Below, piece by piece: positions 53,653 through 62,235 of a DNA stretch of 64,000 bases. The notes under the pieces are model-generated. The model made no database searches. It saw nothing but the letters and a program-made list of their open reading frames with translations, and had not been told where the DNA came from. The translations under genes and the position numbers were made by a program. The stretch covers positions 1 through 64,000 of the forward strand of contig NZ_MDDP01000014.1 in assembly GCF_001999725.1 (NCBI RefSeq). Reading direction: 5' to 3'. This DNA is from Cellulophaga omnivescoria (GTDB lineage: Bacteria; Bacteroidota; Bacteroidia; Flavobacteriales; Flavobacteriaceae). Positions within the stretch are counted from its first letter, which is position 1. The number at the start of each line of letters is the position of its first letter.

Positions 53653-54213
53653 TTAAATAGACCAAGCTTTGCCTTTAGTTAACTTTTCTACACTATCACA
53701 AGCTATAAATTCTCCTGGTACAGGTAAATAGGCTAATACTTTTTCTCCCACATACTCATTGCATTTGTAGCCCCAAATAGTTAACTCTCTTACTTTTTTG
53801 GCAAATGCTTTATCTTTTTCCTTATCCTTTAAAAACATAAGCACTATTGGTGCTATATCTTTTTCTGTAAGTGCTACTATGTTGTCTTTCTCTGAAGATT
53901 TTAAAGCCTTTTCTGAAATTAAATCTAGTATAGCTTTAAAGTCTTTTTGCTGCTTTTTTTCCATTACATTAGCGGCAAAATTGTCTAGAAATACGTGCAC
54001 GTTAACTTCCGATGCAGAAGGTGTATCGGTTTTTGGCAAAATAGAATCTACTACACCAATTAAGGTTACACCTTGCTCTTTAGTAAAAAATATTGGAGTC
54101 CAAACTTCTTTTTTCTTGTCTTTACAACTCTGTAATACACTTACAAAAGTTGGTACAGCTACAACATAGCCTAAAGACATTCCCATTTGCATTAACGCTT
54201 TTCTTCTGTCCAT
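53653..54213 (-). CDS. Gluconate 2-dehydrogenase subunit 3 family protein
   Basis: A 186-residue protein. The Tat-like N-terminus MDRRKALMQMGMSLGY and hydrophobic stretch end in a possible lipobox (LQSC at about 27-30). The helical domain with FFTKEQGVTLIGVVDSILPK and SASEVNVHVFLDNF is the family signature. In known complexes this small subunit carries the flavin-containing large subunit through the Tat system. Its start codon overlaps the GMC stop codon by one base (TAATG), so the two are translationally coupled. Together they should form a periplasmic sugar dehydrogenase. Confidence 0.88.
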   Translation of the reverse strand: MDRRKALMQMGMSLGYVVAVPTFVSVLQSCKDKKKEVWTPIFFTKEQGVTLIGVVDSILPKTDTPSASEVNVHVFLDNFAANVMEKKQQKDFKAILDLISEKALKSSEKDNIVALTEKDIAPIVLMFLKDKEKDKAFAKKVRELTIWGYKCNEYVGEKVLAYLPVPGEFIACDSVEKLTKGKAWSI

Positions 54214-55925
54214 TATAAATTTCCTTTTTTAAGTTCTTGTGCTGCGTGGTTTGCTGCTCTTGCTGTAAAAGCCATATAAGTTAAAGACGGATTTACACAA
54301 CTTGCAGATGCCATAAAAGCACCATCTGTGATATATACATTTGGTACAGCGTGTATTTGGTTGTGTGCATTAACTACAGATGTCTTTGGATCTTTTCCCA
54401 TACGGGCTGTTCCCATTTCATGTATACCATGGCCCATATTATACTTGCCATTTCTGGCTTTAATATCTTTAAAACCTGCTTTTTTAAGCATATCTGCTGC
54501 TTGGTTTACCATATCTTCTCTCATTTTATGCTCGTTATCTCTAATTTCTGCATCAAAATTTATTGTTGGTAAACCCCATTCATCCAATTTATCATAATCT
54601 AAAAACATACGGTTATCTTGGTATGGTAGTATTTCTCCAAAACCGCCAATACCCATAACCCAGCCTCCAGGTTTTAAAATAGCATCCTTTAATGGTGCTC
54701 CCATTGTAAGTTCTGCCACAGCATCTTTCCAGTTTTTACGGCTAGCACTACCTTGGTAACCATAACCCCTTATAAAATTTTTACTGTTAGATGTACCTCC
54801 TAAATTTTTAAATCTAGGAATGTAAATACCACCAGGACGTCTTCCTTTATAATATTTATCTTCAAAACCATCTATAGTTCCACTAGCACCAGTTCCTAAA
54901 TGATGATCCATAACGTTTCTTCCTACCTGGTCAGAGTCGTTTCCTAATCCGTTAGGAAAACGATCTGATTTAGATTGTAATAATATTGATGCCGTTGCCA
55001 TTGAAGATGCACACAAGAAAATTACTTTAGCTTTAAAAATGTATTCTTCTTTTGATAACCTATCTATAACTTTTACACCAGTTGCCTTTTTTGTATCTGC
55101 ATCATAAATAACCTCAGACACAATAGAATCTGGTCTTAAAGTCATATTCCCAGTACGTTCTGCTGCTGGTAAAGTAGATGAGTTACTACTAAAATATCCT
55201 CCAAACGGGCAACCACGTGTACAACGATTTCTAAACTGACACTTGGTACGACCTTCAAATTTTTTATCTCCAGTAATGTGCGCTATTCTGCCGGCAGTTA
55301 CCACTCTACCATCCATATTTTTACCAACACCATCTCTAAAATGTTGTTCTACACAGTTGTGTTCCATCATAGGTAAAAACTGTCCGTCTGGCAATTGTTC
55401 TAAACCTAAATTTTCTCCAGATACACCAATGTACGTTTCTACTTTATCATACCAAGGAGCAATATCTTTATAACGCACAGGCCAATCTACACCGTGACCA
55501 TCTTTAGCATTTGCTTCAAAATCAATCTCACTCCACCTGTAACTATGCCTACCCCACATTATAGATCTACCACCAACGTGGTAACCACGTACCCAGTCAA
55601 AAGGTTTTGTCTCTGTATACGGGTGTTTTATATCATTTACAAACCAATTATTTACATCTGCGTTATTAACACGCCCTGTTCTAGTTTGCTTTAATTGCTG
55701 TGCTTTTTGTTCTCTAGTTAATTTTCCTCCGTTAGGAAAATCCCAACTATCTAAATGTGCTGTAGTATAATCTTTAATATGCTCTACCATTTTACCACGC
55801 TCTAGCACTAGTGTTTTAAGTCCGTTTTCACAAAGTTCTTTTGCTGCCCAACCACCACTAATTCCAGTGCCTACAACAATAGCATCATAAAAATCTTGTT
55901 CCTCATTAAAATAAAATTTACTCAT
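54213..55925 (-). CDS. GMC family FAD-dependent sugar oxidoreductase, large subunit
   Basis: A 570-residue flavoprotein. The start at 55925 (MSKFYFNEEQDFYDAIVVG) is chosen because the upstream frame to 56009 lacks homology and runs into the preceding gene's terminal region. The FAD Rossmann motif VVGTGISGGWAAKELCENG, GRSIMWGRHSYRW, the Cys-rich CQFRNRCTRGCPFGG, and the C-terminal MGHGIHEMGTARMG and NPSLTYMAFTARAA are typical of glucoside 3-dehydrogenase and gluconate 2-dehydrogenase large subunits. It has no signal of its own and presumably rides out with the subunit-3 protein. In a galactan PUL it may oxidise a galactose or anhydrogalactose unit. Substrate not provable from sequence. Confidence 0.9.
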   Translation of the reverse strand: MSKFYFNEEQDFYDAIVVGTGISGGWAAKELCENGLKTLVLERGKMVEHIKDYTTAHLDSWDFPNGGKLTREQKAQQLKQTRTGRVNNADVNNWFVNDIKHPYTETKPFDWVRGYHVGGRSIMWGRHSYRWSEIDFEANAKDGHGVDWPVRYKDIAPWYDKVETYIGVSGENLGLEQLPDGQFLPMMEHNCVEQHFRDGVGKNMDGRVVTAGRIAHITGDKKFEGRTKCQFRNRCTRGCPFGGYFSSNSSTLPAAERTGNMTLRPDSIVSEVIYDADTKKATGVKVIDRLSKEEYIFKAKVIFLCASSMATASILLQSKSDRFPNGLGNDSDQVGRNVMDHHLGTGASGTIDGFEDKYYKGRRPGGIYIPRFKNLGGTSNSKNFIRGYGYQGSASRKNWKDAVAELTMGAPLKDAILKPGGWVMGIGGFGEILPYQDNRMFLDYDKLDEWGLPTINFDAEIRDNEHKMREDMVNQAADMLKKAGFKDIKARNGKYNMGHGIHEMGTARMGKDPKTSVVNAHNQIHAVPNVYITDGAFMASASCVNPSLTYMAFTARAANHAAQELKKGNL

Positions 55926-55971
55926 TATTTTTGGTTTTGTTTGGTATAGTTTGATGTATTTATAATCTGTT

Positions 55972-57426
55972 TTAGTTGATAGGAAAAGCAGTAGAATTTG
56001 TGTGTGCAACCTTCATTATCTGCTGCATTTCTGCTACAATTTTTGGGTGTTTACTAGCTATATCATTACTTTCTGATGGATCTAATGCTAAATTATAAAG
56101 TTCCATTTTTCCGTCCTTATTAATATTATACACAACTGCTTTCCAATCTCCTCTTCTAACAGCTTTCCGTCCGTTTTTAATATTAAACTCCCAGTATAAA
56201 TAAGGGTGCTGTTTTTGTTTCTTTTTAGCTAACAGAGTTGGTAAAAATGAAATTCCGTCTGTTGTACTTGGCGTTGGCACTGCTGCAACTTCTGCTAAAG
56301 TTGGCATTACGTCCCAAAATGCAGAAATATGGTTGGTAACAGTTCCTTTTTTTATTGTATTTGGCCAATAAGCTATAAATGGTGCTCTTATACCACCCTC
56401 ATACAAATCTCTTTTAATACCTCTAAAACCTGCTGCACTGTTAAAAAATTCTGGATTTGCCCCACCAGCATCATGCGGACCATTATCACTTGTGAACATA
56501 ATAATAGTATTTTCTTCTAGCCCTAACTCTTTTACCTTAGCTACAATTTGGCCAACGTAAACATCCATCCTATCTACCATAGAGGCAAAAACAGCATACG
56601 GTGTTTTTTGTGTACAGTACTTGTATTTTACAATATCAGGACCATAGTCAGACGAGTACTTGTCTTCTGCCGTATAAGGAACCTCTTTAAACTTACCTTT
56701 GTATTTAGCTAGTATAGAATCTTTAGGCGATATTAGCTCTGCATGCGGTAATACAAAAGGTACGTATGCAAAAAAAGGTTTGTCTTTATTATCCTCTATA
56801 AAATTAAGCGTAGCTTCCTGTATTTTGTCTTGGGCGTAGGTTTGTGTTTTAATCCAGTTGTTACCTACTAAAAAATCTATTTCTTGATTGTGATTTAAAT
56901 ACGGAGGATAATAGCGGTGCGCCAGTTTTTGATCATTGTAACCATAAAACTCATCAAAACCTTGGTTGTTTGGATCGCCGGTACCAAAACCTAAACCCCA
57001 TTTGCCAAACATACCCGTTTTATAACCTGCTTGTTGCAACATTTCTGCAATGGTAAAAGCATTGTCAGGTAACGGAATTTGACCTTGTAAATCTTTCCCC
57101 GCTTCTTTATTACCACGAACAAATGTGTGTCCTGTATGTTGCCCAGTCATTAATGATGATCTAGATGGTGCGCAAACAGCAGAACCGCTGTAATGCTGTG
57201 TAAATTTTATTCCGTTTGCAGCAAGGGCATCTATATTTGGTGTTTTAATTTTTTGTTGACCGTAAGTACTTAAATCTCCATAACCCAAATCATCTGCCAT
57301 TATATAAATGATATTGGGTTTCTTTTTGTTTTTTTTAGATTGGCCAAATACGGTTGTGCTAAAAAACAGAAAAGCACTAATAACAGGCAGAAGTAAAAAT
57401 TTAAAGTTAGTTGTAAGCTGAAGCAT
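55972..57426 (-). CDS. S1 sulfatase, periplasmic (sulfatase 6), near-duplicate of sulfatase 1
   Basis: A 484-residue sulfatase. The start at 57426 (MLQLTTNFKFLLLPVIS) gives a proper signal peptide ending at VFGQ; the longer frame to 57531 has none. ADDLGYGDLSTYGQ, the formylglycine precursor C85 in CAPSRSSLMTGQHTGHTFVRGN, GKWGLGFGTGDPNNQGFDEF and TSDNGPHDAGGANPEFFNS are present. It is very similar to sulfatase 1 over the whole length, but with a type I signal instead of a lipobox. It heads the unit sulfatase 6-GMC-subunit 3-isomerases, linking desulfation to the oxidation module. Confidence 0.95.
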   Translation of the reverse strand: MLQLTTNFKFLLLPVISAFLFFSTTVFGQSKKNKKKPNIIYIMADDLGYGDLSTYGQQKIKTPNIDALAANGIKFTQHYSGSAVCAPSRSSLMTGQHTGHTFVRGNKEAGKDLQGQIPLPDNAFTIAEMLQQAGYKTGMFGKWGLGFGTGDPNNQGFDEFYGYNDQKLAHRYYPPYLNHNQEIDFLVGNNWIKTQTYAQDKIQEATLNFIEDNKDKPFFAYVPFVLPHAELISPKDSILAKYKGKFKEVPYTAEDKYSSDYGPDIVKYKYCTQKTPYAVFASMVDRMDVYVGQIVAKVKELGLEENTIIMFTSDNGPHDAGGANPEFFNSAAGFRGIKRDLYEGGIRAPFIAYWPNTIKKGTVTNHISAFWDVMPTLAEVAAVPTPSTTDGISFLPTLLAKKKQKQHPYLYWEFNIKNGRKAVRRGDWKAVVYNINKDGKMELYNLALDPSESNDIASKHPKIVAEMQQIMKVAHTNSTAFPIN

Positions 57427-57535
57427 AATCTTATTTGGTTTTAATAAAATAAAATTCATTAAAAACAGTAAAAAATGTGTGCTCCTTAATAAATAGTTTG
57501 TAGTTCTACGTATAATAACTACTAAATACAAAAAA

Positions 57536-57570
57536 GCACCAAAAAAAGAAATACGATCTTTTTTTGGTGC
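57536..57570 (-). terminator. Rho-independent terminator after sulfatase 7
   Basis: GCACCAAAAAAAGA (57536-57549) pairs with TCTTTTTTTGGTGC (57557-57570), a perfect 14-bp stem with a 7-nt loop. On the minus strand a T-run follows. It lies 22 bp after the sulfatase 7 stop codon. Confidence 0.85.
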
Positions 57571-57592
57571 CTACAGAAACTAACAAACTTTA

Positions 57593-59059
57593 TTATTCTA
57601 AAATGTAAGCACTGCCATTGCTACCATCTAAACCTGGTTCTTTATACTTAATTAACTGCGATAGTAACTCTTTTTGCATTTTATCTCTTATTGTTTTATA
57701 AGCTTTATTATTATAAAAATTGATAAGCTCATCTGGATCCTTTTCTAGATCAAACAAATATGGTTTTTCTTTTTTGTCTAACACCAGTTTATATCTATCT
57801 GTAACACCAGTAACCCACCAGCCACCGCTTTTTGCGTAATAGGTTAACCTGTCTGCATCTGTAATCTCATTTTTAGTACTTAAAAAATCTTTTGATGTGT
57901 CTGTACCATGAAAAGATGCATCTGTACTTACATTCATTAAACTTAAAATAGTTGGTGTAAAATCTACATTAGTATATGCTGTATTAATTACTTTACCTGC
58001 TTTAATTTTTTCTGGATATCTAATTACAAAAGGGATTCTTGCAGAAGCCTCGTAAGGTACGCCTTTGTTTCTACGGTTGTGTTCAAAAAACATATCTCCG
58101 TGGTCTGATGTAAATACAATTATTGTATTTTTTTCTAAATTATTCTCCTTTAAAAACTTTAAAATACGCCCAACACTATCATCTATATGGCTTACCATAC
58201 CAAAGTATTGTTTTAAAGCCTCTTTTTGTTTCTGAAACGATTTTTTCCCTACTGCCTCATTTGCATCTTTGCTACCTCCTGCCCAAGATGGTTTTATTGC
58301 TGTATACTCTGGAGCCATTGTTTTTGGTGCTTGTATATTTAAATCTTTATACATTGTATTGTATGGCGGCTTGGCATAATCTGGTGTGTGAGGATCTGGT
58401 ATAGAAAGCATTAATGCAAACGGTTTGTTTTTATCTCTTTCTAAAATCTCTAACGTTTTATCTGTAAAATAATCTGTTAAATGTATTACCTCATCTGCAG
58501 GTAATTTAGCTGCTACTTTTTCATTAATTCCTTTAACTCCGTTTGGTGTTAGCTGAAAATAAGGAGCGTGACCACCGCGCATCATATACCTATTATCATC
58601 AAAACCAGCTTTGTATTTAATCCCAAAAGTATACTTATCATGACCTGCCAAATGCCATTTACCCACATAAGATGTTGCATACCCTTTATCTTTTAAAATT
58701 GTAGCAAATGTTGGTATATCTTCACTAATATGCAATCCGTTTTTTGGTGCGCCAGTTGCTTGCGGATACAGACCACTTACTAATGATGCTCTAGAAGGTG
58801 TACACACAGGAGAAGAAGCATAGTAACTGGTACAAATTGCACCTTCATCTGCAATTTTATCAATATTTGGAGTGTTAGAATTATTGCCTTTTCCCCAAAT
58901 AAATGCTTGGTCTTCTGGTAATAGCTTTTGATAGCAACTTAAGGTTCTAAAATTATGCTCATCTGTGTGTATAATAATTAAATTAGGCTTTTTCTGCGCC
59001 ATACAACTTGTTGCAAAAACCAATGCTGTTGCATAATAAAATAACTGCTTTATAATCAT
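57593..59059 (-). CDS. S1 sulfatase, choline-sulfatase-like N-terminus (sulfatase 7)
   Basis: A 488-residue sulfatase. The signal peptide ends near ATSCMAQ; C19 could be a lipobox or the cut may fall after MAQ. IIHTDEHNFRTLSCYQ replaces the DDLGYGD block, a feature shared with choline-sulfatase-like groups. C86 in CTPSRASLVSGLYPQATGAP is the formylglycine precursor, and GKWHLAGHDKYTF and FTSDHGDMFFEHNRRNKG supply the metal and substrate histidines. The SDHGD variant (not SDNG) supports a subfamily distinct from sulfatases 1, 4 and 6. It ends its transcription unit at a strong terminator. Confidence 0.93.
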   Translation of the reverse strand: MIIKQLFYYATALVFATSCMAQKKPNLIIIHTDEHNFRTLSCYQKLLPEDQAFIWGKGNNSNTPNIDKIADEGAICTSYYASSPVCTPSRASLVSGLYPQATGAPKNGLHISEDIPTFATILKDKGYATSYVGKWHLAGHDKYTFGIKYKAGFDDNRYMMRGGHAPYFQLTPNGVKGINEKVAAKLPADEVIHLTDYFTDKTLEILERDKNKPFALMLSIPDPHTPDYAKPPYNTMYKDLNIQAPKTMAPEYTAIKPSWAGGSKDANEAVGKKSFQKQKEALKQYFGMVSHIDDSVGRILKFLKENNLEKNTIIVFTSDHGDMFFEHNRRNKGVPYEASARIPFVIRYPEKIKAGKVINTAYTNVDFTPTILSLMNVSTDASFHGTDTSKDFLSTKNEITDADRLTYYAKSGGWWVTGVTDRYKLVLDKKEKPYLFDLEKDPDELINFYNNKAYKTIRDKMQKELLSQLIKYKEPGLDGSNGSAYILE

Positions 59060-59185
59060 AATTAGTTTTTAAAATTTAATAAAAGTCTTAAATACATTTG
59101 TGTTCCGCGTAAGGGTTACGTTAAAAAAAATAGTCCTATCTAACATTTTTTTAAAAAAATTATATTTACTAAAAGTAATTTACTA
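59060..59185. other. Intergenic region between sulfatases 7 and 8
   Basis: This 126-bp stretch may hold a promoter for sulfatase 7. A half-site loosely like the PUL motif (TTTGTGTTCCGCGTAAGG, about 59098-59115) lacks a correctly spaced partner, so I do not count it as a fourth site. Confidence 0.35.
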
Positions 59186-60709
59186 TTAGTACAATTGATC
59201 TAAATTTCTGCTTGATTTAATTGTAGGATCTGCAGGTGCATCTACGTAATTTTTCATTTTTTTAAATCGAAGTTTACTAGACTTTTTTCTTTTTAAAGGC
59301 ACCCATTTTTTTAAATTGGTTACAATTTGTGTGTACTTTTTATTTGTAATTAAGTTTTCCCATTCTAACGGATCTTCTTCAATATTGTATAACTGCTCTG
59401 TGCCATTTACAGTTACCATATAATGCCATTTTCCTTTTAAAACAGAGGTCCCATCTTGGGTAATTGTTATCCCCGGATATTCCCAATCTGCTTTCGGATT
59501 TTCTAAAATTTTAGAAAAACTATGACCATCTAAGTTTTTCTTTTCTGGTAATTTACTTAATTCTATTAAAGTAGGATACAAGTCTATTAAGCTTACATTT
59601 TGGTCTACTACAACTGCCTTTTTCATACCAGGTATGCGCACAAACAATGGTGTTTTAACTGCTTCTAGCCAAGTAGTATTTTTAAGGTATCGTTGTTTTT
59701 CTCCCAAATGCCAACCGTGATCTCCCCAAACCACAACAATAGTATTGTTAGCATACTTGCTTTCTTCTAAAGCATCTATAACAATTCCTAAGCAAGCATC
59801 TACATAAGATATGCTTGCTAAGTATGCCCTAGTTGCTTCTTTTTCTAGTGCGTGTTTTTTAATCCATTTATATTCCCCTGTAGGCTTATATGCCATTTTG
59901 CCATCTGTAGTTAAAATATCATCTAAGTCGTTTTCGTTTACCACTGGTGGTACAACCTCATCTAACTTATATAAATTAAAAAACTCTTGTGGCACAATCC
60001 AAGGTAAATGCGGTTTAATAAAACCTACACCCATAAAAAACGGTTTATCAAAATCTCTTTGTAATTGTGTTTTTGCCCAATCTGCTACATTATAATCTAC
60101 GGTTTCCTCAAAAGCATCTGTAGTTGGTCCCCAACTTAGTTTACTCTCTTTACTTGCAAAATCTGCATTGCGCTTACCATTAATAATACCTGCTTTAGAG
60201 GAAGTGTATAACTTTTTGTTTACAGGATCATTATTATACCTACGAGCACGTGCAAACTCATTAAAAGCCCAATGACCAAAATCTGTTCCGTTTGCAGTAC
60301 CGTGTTTATGAAATATTTTGCCGTTTGCTAATGTATGGTATCCATTTTTAGAAAAATATTCTGGCAGTGTTGCATTTACTTTTACTATATCTGAATACAA
60401 CATATTATGCGCATTACCATACACACCAGATGTACTTGGCAAAAAACCAGATAATAATGCCGACCTAGATGGTCCGCAAATTGGAGCTGCGCAAACCGCA
60501 TTTTTAAACACCATTGCACCCTTTTTGGTAAACTTATCCATATTAGGTGTTTTAGCTTGTTTGTTGCCCGATAAGGGAGATACCCAGTCATTAATATCAT
60601 CTATAGCTACAAATAATATATTAGGCTGTTGTTTTTGCTTTTGTGCTGTAATAGTTCCTAAAAAAAGCAACAGTATAAATGTGCTAAAAATTGTAGTTCG
60701 TTTTTTCAT
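59186..60709 (-). CDS. S1 sulfatase, iduronate-2-sulfatase-like (sulfatase 8)
   Basis: A 507-residue sulfatase with a signal peptide ending at TITAQ (23). The N-terminal pattern ILFVAIDDINDWVSPLSGNKQAKTPNMD and the formylglycine precursor C78 in CGPSRSALLSGFLPSTSGVYGN are typical of the iduronate-2-sulfatase-like group (S1_7 by my recollection), which in marine bacteria includes carrageenan and other galactan sulfatases. VWGDHGWHLGEKQRYLKNT is the metal and substrate loop. It is a paralogue of sulfatase 9, its upstream neighbour. A 96-bp gap separates them. Confidence 0.95.
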   Translation of the reverse strand: MKKRTTIFSTFILLLFLGTITAQKQKQQPNILFVAIDDINDWVSPLSGNKQAKTPNMDKFTKKGAMVFKNAVCAAPICGPSRSALLSGFLPSTSGVYGNAHNMLYSDIVKVNATLPEYFSKNGYHTLANGKIFHKHGTANGTDFGHWAFNEFARARRYNNDPVNKKLYTSSKAGIINGKRNADFASKESKLSWGPTTDAFEETVDYNVADWAKTQLQRDFDKPFFMGVGFIKPHLPWIVPQEFFNLYKLDEVVPPVVNENDLDDILTTDGKMAYKPTGEYKWIKKHALEKEATRAYLASISYVDACLGIVIDALEESKYANNTIVVVWGDHGWHLGEKQRYLKNTTWLEAVKTPLFVRIPGMKKAVVVDQNVSLIDLYPTLIELSKLPEKKNLDGHSFSKILENPKADWEYPGITITQDGTSVLKGKWHYMVTVNGTEQLYNIEEDPLEWENLITNKKYTQIVTNLKKWVPLKRKKSSKLRFKKMKNYVDAPADPTIKSSRNLDQLY

Positions 60710-60805
60710 TTCAGTAAGTATTATTGTATTGTCACAAAATAAATCAGAAATAAAAAAAATAATGTCTGCCTTAGTATAACAATTGTATGTTTAGGTATTA
60801 ATGCT

Positions 60806-62221
60806 CTATTTTAACTTTGTCTTTAATTCTTTTCTAAACTGCTCTAAAATTATTTTACTAGATTTTTCTTGGGCAATATTAACCCATTCATTAGGGTCTG
60901 TATTATGGTTATACAACTCTTCAAAACCATCTGGATACACAGTGTATCTGTACGTACTGTTACGCAAAGAGTGCATATTTTTTGCCTTTGTAGTTAAGGC
61001 TGTAAAATTCCAATTTGCGTTAGGGTTGCTTAGGAGTTTTACCAAACTATTACCTTCTAAATCTTTTTTCTTTGGCAAGTTAGCAATGTCTACTAAAGTT
61101 GGGTAAACATCTAAAAGAGATACAATTTTTGTACTTACACCTACATTTTTATTTCTTGGATCTACAATTAACAATGGTGTTTTTGCTGCACGCTCCCATA
61201 AAACGTTTTTAGACCAATGTTGTTTTTCGCCTAAGTGCCAACCGTGATCTCCCATTAACACAACAATTGTATTATTTGCATAAGCACTATTTTGCAATGC
61301 GTTTAGCAAATAACCTACACAAGCATCTGCAAAAGAAATATTAGCTAAGTATGCCCTAACCGCTTCTTTCCACTTATTAGTTTCTAATAAAGACGCGTGC
61401 ACGCCTTTTTTTGCCATATTATTTCCTATGCGTCCAACATCATTTAAATCGTTTTCTAAAACTACAGGTAATTTAATGTCATCTAAATTGTACAGATCAA
61501 AATACTTTTTAGGTACATACCAGGGTAAATGAGGTTTAAAAATACCACAGGCAACAAAAAAGGGTTTTGTATGCTTTTGCGTAATAAAGTCCGCACAATA
61601 TTGAGCCGACTTAAAGTCATTATTATCTTGGTCTTGTGTGTCTGTTGCAGCCCAATCAAAAGATCTTAAAAACGAACCTTTTACTCCGTGTTTTTTTAAT
61701 TTTAAATTGTGAGAATGGCGGTCTTTTACATCTGGGTAAACCGTGCCTGCATTGCCTATTTTTTCTTGTTGAAAAGATCCGGGATCACTCCCCTCTTTTG
61801 GGTCTTTACTACCACCTCTTGCATTATGAAAAATTTTGCCAGCCGCAGCAGTTTCATACCCGTTCTGCTCAAAATACTGTGGTAGAGTAACTGTGTTTTT
61901 AAAACCTTCTATTTCTCTAAAAATCTCATTATTACCATAAACACCCGTAGTATTTGGTTGGTAGCCTGTTAAAATGCTAGTTCTAGATGGGTTACATAAT
62001 GGCGCAGAACAATAGGCATTTTTAAATACAACACCCTTTGCTGCCAAAGCATCTATATGAGGTGTAATTGCTTGTTGGTTACCACCAAAAGCACCAACCC
62101 AATCATTTAAATCATCTACCATTATAAATAAAACGTTTGGCTGTTTTTTGTTATTTTGGGCTGTTATCATACCACAAATAAGCAGTAAAAAAACTAGGCT
62201 ACTATTAATTCTTTTTATCAT
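60806..62221 (-). CDS. S1 sulfatase, iduronate-2-sulfatase-like (sulfatase 9)
   Basis: A 471-residue sulfatase with a signal peptide ending at MITAQ (22). IMVDDLNDWVGAFGGNQQAITPHID, the formylglycine precursor C76 in CNPSRTSILTGYQPNTTGVYGN and MGDHGWHLGEKQHWSKN place it in the same group as sulfatase 8. FKPHLPWYVPKKYFDLYNLD is the conserved lid segment. It lies 14 bp after sulfatase 10 in the same unit. The two members may act on different sulfate positions or chain lengths (inference). Confidence 0.95.
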   Translation of the reverse strand: MIKRINSSLVFLLLICGMITAQNNKKQPNVLFIMVDDLNDWVGAFGGNQQAITPHIDALAAKGVVFKNAYCSAPLCNPSRTSILTGYQPNTTGVYGNNEIFREIEGFKNTVTLPQYFEQNGYETAAAGKIFHNARGGSKDPKEGSDPGSFQQEKIGNAGTVYPDVKDRHSHNLKLKKHGVKGSFLRSFDWAATDTQDQDNNDFKSAQYCADFITQKHTKPFFVACGIFKPHLPWYVPKKYFDLYNLDDIKLPVVLENDLNDVGRIGNNMAKKGVHASLLETNKWKEAVRAYLANISFADACVGYLLNALQNSAYANNTIVVLMGDHGWHLGEKQHWSKNVLWERAAKTPLLIVDPRNKNVGVSTKIVSLLDVYPTLVDIANLPKKKDLEGNSLVKLLSNPNANWNFTALTTKAKNMHSLRNSTYRYTVYPDGFEELYNHNTDPNEWVNIAQEKSSKIILEQFRKELKTKLK

Positions 62222-62235
62222 TTTAAAAACTTAAA

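Noticed and set aside
59098-59140. Fourth tandem direct-repeat site before sulfatase 7
   Set aside because: One half-like sequence is present but the second copy is neither similar nor at the 21-22-bp period.
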